Assembly (NCBI GenBank): GCA_026770585.1
Contig: MU646330.1
Location: 365,786 to 376,915 of the forward strand
DNA length: 11,130 bases
Source: Baffinella frigidus
Lineage: Eukaryota; Cryptophyceae; Cryptomonadales; Baffinellaceae
Direction: 5' to 3'
Positions 6,292 to 11,007 of this stretch are shown piece after piece (positions within the stretch are counted from its first letter, which is position 1; each line of letters starts with the position of its first letter). The notes below the pieces were generated by a model. That model ran no database searches and had not been told where the DNA came from. It saw nothing but the letters and a program-made list of their open reading frames with translations. A program made the translations under genes and the position numbers.

Positions 6292-6666
6292 GACAGAGCG
6301 AGACAGAGAGAGACAGAGAGTGACAGAGAGAGACAGAGAGAGCGCGCGCGCGCGAGAAAGAGTGAGAGTGAAAAAGCGAGTGAGTCGGCGCAGGTTCTGG
6401 ACATGTTGCTGCTAGCGGGGGGCGAACCTGGTCAAAGAGAGAGAGAGATGGAGAGAGAGAGGGAGAGGGAGAGAGAGAGAGCGCGCGCACGCGAGAGAGA
6501 GAGAGTGTGTGTGTGAGAGAGGGAGAGAGTGAGTGAGTGAGCGCAGGTGGTGGACATGCTCCTGCTGGCGGGGGCCGACCCGCGCGCGAAAAGCGCGTCC
6601 GGAACCGTCCCTCGCGACCTCGCCGCCCGCCACGGTCCAGCCTCAGTTTTATCCGGGGAAACCTAA
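5109..6666 (+). CDS. Ankyrin-repeat protein, four-exon model, 3' end disrupted
   Basis: Proposed exons are 5109-5171, 5330-5538, 5817-5868 and 6547-6666, with junction phases 0, 2 and 0, giving about 147 aa. Exon 1 encodes MAVLAAGGWLLASAS, a hydrophobic signal-peptide-like start with a good Kozak context (GGAAGATGG). An in-frame ATG at 5082 would add MLDPRHWRK. Acceptors are CGCAG|G, GCGCAG|C and GCGCAG|G. Exon 2 carries ILRASRAGDEARL and the ankyrin core GLTPLHLASRVGSAATVRAL. Exon 3 has GFTPLHYAAARGHAD. Exon 4 continues VVDMLLLAGADPRAKSAS, completing an exact 33-residue repeat, then GTVPRDLAARHG. The two ankyrin cores lie in different frames, so an intron or frameshift between them is required. 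With this splice the first repeat is 28 residues, so that junction is uncertain, and donor GAC|GTGCGG is weak. The frame ends at TAA within a foldback element (6651-6785), so the original C-terminus is probably lost. Ankyrin repeats bind other proteins; the partner is unknown. Confidence 0.55.
5869..6546 (+). other. Putative third intron of the ankyrin gene, holding duplicated acceptors
   Basis: About 678 bp between the GHAD and VVDMLLLAG coding blocks. It contains a 12-bp palindrome, TTAGGGCCCTAA (5967-5978), unique sequence to about 6210, and two GA-rich units (6212-6546). Each unit begins with an extra copy of the acceptor and exon start. Confidence 0.45.
6212..6546 (+). repeat. Tandem units: exon start plus GA microsatellite, two extra copies
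   Basis: Unit 1 (6212-6390) and unit 2 (6391-6543) each begin CAGGT and encode VVDVLLLAG or VLDMLLLAG. They continue GGTCAAAGAGAGAG into GA/GACA tracts, a GCGCGC core, and then GTGAGT-like sequence ending GGCGCAG or GAGCGCAG. The true exon 4 follows at 6547 with VVDMLLLAGADP. Each copy is preceded by AG and could act as an acceptor. Only the last continues into intact ankyrin sequence; the first two run into Arg/Glu-encoding repeats. Confidence 0.8.
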
Positions 6667-6785
6667 TGTTTTTCATTTCCCGGTAACGAAAATTACTACA
6701 CGAATGCTTTAATATTACTAGTAAGAACGAATTGTGTAGCAATTTTCGTTGCCAGGAAATGAAAGAAAAATAGGGTTCTCCGGAT
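6651..6785 (+). mobile_element. Foldback element D2, inserted in ankyrin exon
   Basis: Arms ATCCGGGGAAACCTA and its near inverse ending TAGGGTTCTCCGGAT, then TTTCATTTCCCGGTAACG against CGTTGCCAGGAAATGAAA, make almost the whole 135 bp fold back. It shares the ACACGAATGCTTTAATATTA core with D1. It supplies the TAA that ends the ankyrin frame. Confidence 0.85.
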
Positions 6786-6808
6786 GAAGTCCCGTCACCT
6801 AGATTATG

Positions 6809-6848
6809 TAGACCGACACATAAAATATCGTAGCTATGTCTCGGTCTA
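6809..6848. repeat. 14-bp inverted repeat with one mismatch
   Basis: TAGACCGACACATA (6809-6822) pairs with TATGTCTCGGTCTA (6835-6848). It lies immediately left of the A4 hairpin and may be part of that element's eroded end. Confidence 0.75.
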
Positions 6849-6850
6849 TT

Positions 6851-6939
6851 GGGCGCACCGTTTCGGTGCGCCCTGGGCGTTGTTTCGCTCAAAAGTTGAT
6901 AGATTTGTACCACGAAGCCAGCGTGTCAACTTGAGAATA
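6851..6939 (-). mobile_element. CTAGCTCT-family fragment A4 with GC-rich hairpin
   Basis: GGGCGCACCG, TTT, CGGTGCGCCC (6851-6873) is a perfect 10-bp hairpin. It is followed by AAAAGTTGATAGATTTGTAC and GTGTCAACTTGAGAATA. In reverse complement the order matches A1 (TATTCTTAAGTTGACA, GGTACAAATCCGTCAACTTT). The hairpin sits where A5 has GGTCTCACC...GGTGAGACC. The terminal CTAGCTCT repeats are missing. Confidence 0.7.
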
Positions 6940-6942
6940 GGC

Positions 6943-7011
6943 GCTGACCCGCGCGCGAAAAGCGCGTCCGGGACTGTCCCTCGCGACCTCGCCGCCCGCC
7001 ACGGTCCAGCC
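6943..7011 (+). pseudogene. Second copy of the ankyrin last-exon segment
   Basis: It encodes ADPRAKSASGTVPRDLAARH, then GPA, matching the proposed exon 4 (6574-6642) almost base for base. It lacks the preceding VVDMLLL part and is cut at the left by A4 and at the right by element B2. It is a fragment, not a gene. Confidence 0.8.
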
Positions 7012-7012
7012 A

Positions 7013-7117
7013 AGCCACCCAGGATTGTCGGGGGGGGTAATGGATTTAATTAGGGTTCATAAGTAAAATTACTTATGCCTTAGTAATTTCTCCTATGATT
7101 TCTCCTATGAAATCATG
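7013..7117 (+). mobile_element. Dispersed element B2, plus orientation
   Basis: It matches the reverse complement of 3091-3199 from AGCCACCCAGGATTGTCGG through TTTAATTAGG to ATGAAATCATG. It lies between two fragments of the ankyrin exon copy. Confidence 0.8.
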
Positions 7118-7162
7118 TCCGGGACCGTCCCTCGCGACCTCGCCGGCCGTCACGGTCTCGCG
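7118..7162 (+). pseudogene. Third copy of the ankyrin last-exon segment
   Basis: It encodes SGTVPRDLAGRHGLA, the same segment as 6598-6642 and 6988-7011 with a few substitutions. It is bounded by B2 on the left and the A6 foldback on the right. Confidence 0.75.
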
Positions 7163-7166
7163 CTGT

Positions 7167-7321
7167 CTAGCTCTGCCCCACTCAGATTTGGGCTCGCCAT
7201 TATTTCGCCCCCCCCGTAATTTCACAGGTAAATTTGATGGGGGAGGGGTCAAAATTCACCTATGAAATTTCGGGGGGGGGGCGAAATAATGGCGAGCCCA
7301 AATCTACTGGGGGAGAGCTAG
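7167..7321 (+). mobile_element. Long foldback element A6 of the CTAGCTCT family
   Basis: It begins CTAGCTCTGCCCCA and ends TGGGGGAGAGCTAG. Inside these ends GATTTGGGCTCGCCATTATT is exactly inverted as AATAATGGCGAGCCCAAATC. G/C runs and AATTTCACAGGTAAATTTGA against a near inverse continue the stem almost to the centre. About 70 bp per arm can pair. Its ends relate it to A1-A5, but the body has become a full palindrome. The ends CTAGCTCTGCC at 7167 and GGCAGAGCTAG at 7465 also bracket A5 plus A6 as one 309-bp unit. Confidence 0.9.
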
Positions 7322-7475
7322 GCTGTTTCTCTTTGGTCTCACCAATTTGGTGAGACCAGGCTCTTTTCTGCTTCAAATTTGACGGATTTGTGTCGCACAC
7401 GACCTAGCATGTCAACTTAACGACCTAGCATGTCAACTTAAAAATAACCAGCCAACCCGGCTGAGGCAGAGCTAG
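7322..7475 (-). mobile_element. CTAGCTCT foldback element A5, minus orientation
   Basis: It ends CTGAGGCAGAGCTAG at 7461-7475. It contains the 23-nt hairpin GGTCTCACCAA, T, TTGGTGAGACC (7335-7357), then TTTGACGGATTTGT and two tandem copies of CGACCTAGCATGTCAACTTA (7400-7439). In reverse complement the order agrees with A3 and A1. Confidence 0.8.
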
Positions 7476-7528
7476 ACTCTGGAATCACACCCCGGCTATA
7501 CCGCTCAGAAGGCTACGGGTCACCGACC

Positions 7529-7745
7529 CACTCGAGACTGGAAGAGGGACTATTTTAAAAGTTTCAAGTTTACAAGTCCTTGACAAGTGAAGAAAAAAAA
7601 GAGGGGTGTAGTAATTTTCGTACAATAGGGGCGTTTGGTCACGTCCCCGCTCGAATTCGAGCGGGGTCGTGACCAAGCCTGCCCGTGACTGGTACTAAAT
7701 TTAACAACCTCGCATTTAAAATACTCCCTGTTCCAGCCTCGAGTG
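7529..7745 (+). mobile_element. CACTCGAG foldback element C2
   Basis: Same orientation and plan as C1: CACTCGAGACTGGAAGAGGG start, A-run, GTGTAGTAATTTT, central palindrome, GCCCGTGACTGGTACTAAAT block and CCAGCCTCGAGTG end. The inverted similarity extends outward to GGTCACC (7518-7524) and GGTGACC (7752-7758). No clear target duplication was found. Length is 217 bp; non-coding. Confidence 0.85.
7635..7676. repeat. 42-bp palindrome inside C2 with one mispair
   Basis: Outer arms TTGGTCACG and CGTGACCAA and the GAATTC centre match C1. Inner arms CCCCGCTC and GAGCGGGG replace ATCGGGCG and CGCCCGAT of C1. Only one T-T pair breaks the symmetry. Confidence 0.95.
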
Positions 7746-7900
7746 GACGACGGTGACCATTTCCAATAATCATCGAAGAAAAGGGCCCAATACCCGTTCA
7801 AACGTGTTCCCTGTAGCCTTTTGAGCGGTTTGGCAAAGAAAGAGCGCTGCTGAACGCAGATCTCTGATCAAACGGTGTGGTTTGGTGCTGTCTTCATGGA

Positions 7901-8045
7901 CGAGGCAATGCAATTTAAACCGTGTTTTGGCTATCTTGGGATGGGTTTGGTCCTAAGGTACAGCTATGTGGACGCTAAAATAGCAAAATCCGACAAAATT
8001 CATCCTTAAGATAGCATGAAAGGCGGTTTAAATTGCATGGCCTCG
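7901..8045 (+). mobile_element. Foldback element E (single copy)
   Basis: CGAGGCAATGCAATTTAAAC (7901-7920) is inverted as GTTTAAATTGCATGGCCTCG (8026-8045), one mismatch in 20. GGCTATCTTGGGATG pairs further in with CATCCTTAAGATAGC. A 145-bp MITE-like unit with no reading frame. No second copy is visible here. Confidence 0.8.
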
Positions 8046-8100
8046 GACACTCGTCTTTGAGACTCAGGCTCTGTGGGGGCGCGTATACGGCAGCCGGGAT

Positions 8101-8266
8101 GGTATTGATAGAGCTCTGGGGGGGATTAATAGAGTTTGGGGGGTGTTGATAGAAGTTGGGGGGTATTAATAGCGTTTTAGGGGAAATTAATAGCGTTTTG
8201 GGGGGTATTAATATAATTTTAGGGGGTATTAATAGCGTTTTGGGGAATGTTAATAGCGTTTTGGGG
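8101..8266 (+). repeat. 20-21-bp minisatellite, about eight units
   Basis: Units resemble GGGGGTATTAATAGCGTTTT. The right half is strictly 21 bp and stays open as GGINSVL heptads; the left half has 20-bp units. The open frame through it has no ATG start and no support beyond the repeat. Confidence 0.9.
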
Positions 8267-8273
8267 CGCAGGG

Positions 8274-8695
8274 CACGTGCGCGCAGCGGTCACGTTACAC
8301 GCGTGCTCGGTCGGTCCCGACCCGTCCGCGCAGGCCGCGCCCGGAGGCGAAAATGGCTAGGATTTCGGTATCGCCCGGAGGCGAAACGGGCTAGGAATTC
8401 GGCATGATGATATTTCCGTCAGAAATTTGGAGGTGAAAACGCAACGTTTCGCGAAAAATCGCGAAAAATCGATTTTTTAAAAATGAAATCCAAATTTTGT
8501 TTCACGTGCGCGTTGCGGTCACGTTACACACGTGCTCGGTCGGTCGCGACGCGTCCGCGCAGGCCGCGCCCGGAGGCGAAACGGGCTAAGATTTCGGCAT
8601 GGTGGTGTTTACGTCTTAAATTTGGAGGTGGAAACGCAACGTTTCGCGAAAAATCGCGAAATGGTCCGATTTTTAAAAACCAAAACCAAAATTTC
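8274..8695 (+). repeat. Tandem duplication of a ~200-bp unit with a nested 34-bp duplication
   Basis: Copy 1 (8274-8502) and copy 2 (8503-8695) share CACGTGCGCG, GCGGTCACGTTACAC, CGTGCTCGGTCGGTC, CCCGGAGGCGAAA, GCAACGTTTCGCGAAAAATC and an AT-rich tail. Copy 1 carries CCCGGAGGCGAAA plus its follower twice (8340-8373 and 8374-8406), which accounts for its extra length. No gene is evident; frames are shadows of the repeat. Confidence 0.85.
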
Positions 8696-8756
8696 AACCC
8701 TTCATTTGAAATGAAAATACGATTTTGCGTTCGCTCTGGGGCAGGGGCACGCGCCT

Positions 8757-8840
8757 GTGGACGTGACCTAGTGTAGATGGACGTGACGTGTATAGATGGA
8801 CGTGGATTCGGACGCGACCTATTGTGGACTGGACGTGACT
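8757..8840 (+). repeat. Irregular TGGACGTGAC tandem repeat
   Basis: TGGACGTG recurs four times (near 8757, 8777, 8797 and 8830) with spacers such as TGTAGA and TATAGA and a diverged GGACGCGACC between. Confidence 0.65.
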
Positions 8841-8850
8841 GCGTTCGCGG

Positions 8851-8915
8851 TCTAGGCATAGGCCTACTGTAGGGTCATAGAGGGGGCGTTTTTTTATGAG
8901 CGAGGTACCCCTGTA
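8851..8915 (+). mobile_element. Right-half fragment of the 9702-9825 foldback family
   Basis: TCTAGGCATAGGCCTACTGT, AGGGTC, a G-run, then TTTATGAGCGAGGTACCCCTGTA matches the interior and right arm of the 9702-9825 element in order. The left arm is missing. Confidence 0.75.
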
Positions 8916-8955
8916 GCCTCTGACGCTCCTACGCAGGGTTATCCCTGCAGTGGCG

Positions 8956-9050
8956 AGTAGGCCCATACGCCCTACCGTAGGGCCCTAGGACCTGCCTAGG
9001 ACCTGCCGGGAGTCAATTTCGACCCCCTCGGCACTGAAGAGATAGACAGA
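8956..9050 (+). repeat. Dispersed repeat, copy 1 (copy 2 at 9938-10032)
   Basis: AGTAGGC, CATACG, then TAGGGCCCTAGGACCTGCCT and AGGACCT are shared almost exactly. More diverged TCAATTTCGACC against TCAACTTTGACG, and GGGATAGAGCAG-like tails, follow. Copy 2 directly follows the partial foldback end after 9825, and copy 1 follows the fragment ending at 8915, so repeat and foldback may travel together. Confidence 0.7.
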
Positions 9051-9057
9051 ATGCCAC

Positions 9058-9205
9058 AAGCTAACGCCAGCGGACCCCTTAGCCTACGGTAGGAACCCCC
9101 CCTCCTCCTACGACGTTTAAAACAAAAAGGTCTTTAAAAGTCGTAGGAGGGGGGCTCCTACCGTAGGCAATCCGTAGGCTCTAAGTACCTTGCTGGCGTT
9201 AGCTT
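9058..9205. mobile_element. Foldback element F, imperfect long palindrome
   Basis: AAGCTAACGCCAGC (9058-9071) is inverted as GCTGGCGTTAGCTT (9192-9205). Inside, GCCTACGGTAGGA pairs with TCCTACCGTAGGC, and CCTCCTACGAC with GTCGTAGGAGG, around an A/T-rich centre. The right arm has a ~20-bp extra segment. Length is 148 bp, no gene. Confidence 0.85.
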
Positions 9206-9286
9206 TTCAGATGAGATAGGAGGGACCTGCCTCCTCGGTGGGGTCAAATATGACACCATGGCCAATTGCGGGATACTAGGACTTCA

Positions 9287-9476
9287 CTACTGAAAAGCCA
9301 CAGGGGAAGTCTCAAAAAGAAGCGGACACTCTGGTGTCTGCTACTTTGGAGCCATTTGTTCCTCAAAAGGCAATTTTTACCCTCAGGACGTGACCAAAAT
9401 TCGTCAAAAGGTAACCTACAAATAGTTTTAGAGTCGTGTCCAAGAATTTGAGAAGTCCCCTGTGGCTTTGCAGTAG
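9287..9476. mobile_element. Foldback element G with 30-bp terminal inverted repeats
   Basis: CTACTGAAAAGCCACAGGGG at 9287 is inverted as CCCCTGTGGCTTTGCAGTAG ending at 9476. The arms extend inward to TCTCAAA/TTTGAGA with three mismatches in 30. Both sides carry GGGATAC...GGAC...TTCACT, a diverged direct repeat. The interior (9317-9446) shows no protein family. Confidence 0.85.
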
Positions 9477-9540
9477 CAGGGATACACGGACGTGGCTTCA
9501 CTGAAGGGAATGCATGGTGGACATGTTGGTTTCGATCCGT

Positions 9541-9554
9541 AATAAACGCACCTT

Positions 9555-9612
<58 letters not shown>

Positions 9613-9633
9613 GAATAAACGCATCTTTCTCTC
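9541..9633 (+). repeat. CT microsatellite flanked by a short duplication
   Basis: AATAAACGCACCTTTCTCTC (9541-9560) and AATAAACGCATCTTTCTCTC (9614-9633) differ at one base and bracket the CT tract. Confidence 0.9.
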
Positions 9634-9701
9634 GCTTCCCACGTCCTGTAATAATAGAATAAACATGTATGTAATCACCAGCGTACCACGTGCTTACAGG
9701 C

Positions 9702-9825
9702 GTACAGGGGTACCTCGCTCAAAAGAAACCGCCCCCCGCCCTAGGACCACCATAGGAACCTAGGCATGGTCCTACTGTAGGGTCCTAGGGGGGGGCGGTT
9801 TCTTATGAGCGAGGTACCCCTGTAC
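9702..9825 (+). mobile_element. GTACCTCGCTCA foldback element, intact copy
   Basis: Left arm GTACAGGGGTACCTCGCTCA continues AAAGAAACCGCCCCCCG and CCTAGGACC. The right arm is its inverse with one mismatch and a 2-nt indel. A ~32-nt loop contains CTAGGCATGGTCCTACTGTA. Length is 124 bp. A partial copy begins at its right end (about 9821-9870, TACCTCGCTCATGAGAAACG). A right half lies at 8851-8915 and a solo end at 822-835. Non-coding, MITE-like. Confidence 0.9.
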
Positions 9826-10335
9826 CTCGCTCATGAGAAACGTCCAACCCCCTAGGATCGCCATAGGGCCCTCTTAAGCTGAAGCTCTCACGTAGACTCC
9901 TGTTAGGACGAGTCCGCCCGATATCCCTTCAGTGACCAGTAGGCTCATACGTCCTACGGTAGGGCCCTAGGACCTGCCTAGGACCTCTTGGCCATCAACT
10001 TTGACGGCCTGGCCACTTAAGGGATAGAGCAGTGGCTCCAACGTCATCCCGAGGCGGGCTCATGCTACACTCGATCCTCACAAGGCTCTCACATAGACTC
10101 CTCAGCGGTCTCGAACTTGTGCTCAGTAACGTCCACCTGCTCGGGCGGGTGTGTGTTAGAGCGGGTTTGGCATCTTTTGGCCACCTAAAACAACAAGACA
10201 CTGCCAAAAGTTGACGACGCCCGACTAAACTATCAACGAACAGATGAGTGCGTTCGGTGTCTGGGTGTTTTCGTTGCAAAACAATTAGTGTGTTCGTTGC
10301 AGCTACAAGGGGTACCCTGCACGAGGCTCGGCAGG
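9826..10335. other. No gene recognised; repeat fragments and unique sequence
   Basis: It contains the partial foldback, the second copy of the 8956-9050 repeat, and two copies of GCTCTCAC[G/A]TAGACTCCT (9884-9902 and 10085-10103). Between about 10100 and 10300 the sequence looks unique. Frames on both strands are short and lack family features. Confidence 0.5.
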
Positions 10336-10466
10336 CCTGGATCGAGACGGTCGCAGCTGCCACCAAGTTCCTACTCAACCCCGTGCTCTCACCCTGTCTC
10401 GCTCTCTCTCACCCCCGTCTCTCTCTCTCTCTCACCCCCGTCTCTCTTTCTCTCTGTCTCTGTCTC

Positions 10467-10509
<43 letters not shown>

Positions 10510-10614
10510 TTCTGTCTCTCTCTCTCTCGCTCGTTCGCTCTCTCTCGCGCGCTCTCTCTCTCTCGACAGACCTGGATCGAGACGGTCGCAGCAGCCACCA
10601 AGTTCCTTCTTGAC
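10306..10614 (+). pseudogene. Duplicated exon-like segment flanking a CT microsatellite
   Basis: A 40-bp segment starting CCTGGATCGAGACGGTCGCA occurs at 10336-10375 and 10571-10610 with two or three differences, on either side of a CT tract (10386-10565). Both copies are preceded by CAG or CAGA. In one frame they read WIETVAAATKFLL. With the upstream residues, GTLHEARQAWIETVAAATKF weakly resembles an ankyrin repeat (TPLHEAA..G..ETV..LL) with a deletion. It is a possible exon relic; no start or complete gene is evident. Confidence 0.45.
10386..10565 (+). repeat. CT microsatellite with TGTC and TCGC interruptions
   Basis: About 180 bp of (CT)n. Open frames on both strands are Leu/Ser or Arg/Glu runs and not genes. 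Confidence 0.95.
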
Positions 10615-10618
10615 ATAT

Positions 10619-10700
10619 AACCCAAACACTAAACCCTGTACCCTATACCCTTCAACCCTATACCCTGTACCCTATACCCTATAACCTGTACCGTTTCATC
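10619..10700 (-). repeat. Degenerate C-rich telomere-like repeats
   Basis: CACTAAACCCTGTACCCTAT and further CCCTATA/CCCTGTA heptamers. This is the reverse orientation of the left-end array. Confidence 0.75.
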
Positions 10701-10704
10701 GTGC

Positions 10705-10724
10705 GACCCCCAGATCTGGGGGTC
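10705..10724. repeat. 20-bp perfect palindrome
   Basis: GACCCCCAGATCTGGGGGTC is exactly self-complementary. It overlaps a second short palindrome, TCTTTAAAGA (10723-10732). It sits between two blocks of C-rich heptamers. Confidence 0.9.
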
Positions 10725-10750
10725 TTTAAAGATCCATAGCCCGCCGAGTG

Positions 10751-11007
10751 ACCCTAAGCCCTGAGCCCTAAGCCCTTTGTCCTTTGCCCCAAGCCCAAGA
10801 CCCAAGCCCCAAGCCCCAAGCCCCAAGCCCCAAGCCCCAAGCCCCAAGCCCCAAGCCCTCAGCCCTCAGCCCTCAGCCCTCAGCCCTCAGCCCTCAGCCC
10901 TCAGCCCTCAGCCCTAAGCCCTAAGCCCTAAGCCCTAAGCCCTAAGCCCTAAGCCCTCAGCCCTAAGCCCTAAGCCCTAAGCCCTAAGCCCTAAGCCATA
11001 AGCCCTA
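10751..11007 (-). repeat. C-rich variant telomere heptamers in sorted blocks
   Basis: After a mixed lead-in, about eight CCCCAAG (10787-10856), then eight CCCTCAG (10856-10912), then about thirteen CCCTAAG (10913-11007) with one CCCTCAG intruder near 10955. All are 7 bp, like the CCCTAAA telomere unit, but each ends in G. The G-rich strand is minus and points leftward into the window. Confidence 0.92.

Noticed and set aside
6176-6913. 245-aa minus-strand open frame, the longest in the window
   Set aside because: Its middle is translated GA/CT microsatellite (Ser/Leu runs), and it spans two foldback elements and antisense of the ankyrin exon. No family feature.
8156-8407. 83-aa frame with GGINSVL heptads
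   Set aside because: Begins at TTG rather than ATG in a eukaryotic context and consists of minisatellite followed by an unrelated tandem duplication.
9317-9446. Possible transposase remnant inside foldback G
   Set aside because: The interior is 130 bp with short frames and no recognisable catalytic motif.
9480-9535. Ankyrin-like relic before the CT tract (ATGGTGGACATGTTGG)
   Set aside because: Similar to the VVDML exon start over only about 16 bases, with no further ankyrin residues. Chance cannot be excluded.
10248-10625. Frames on both strands across the CT tract
   Set aside because: More than half is dinucleotide repeat. Only the duplicated WIETVAAATKFLL flanks are of interest and are reported as a relic.
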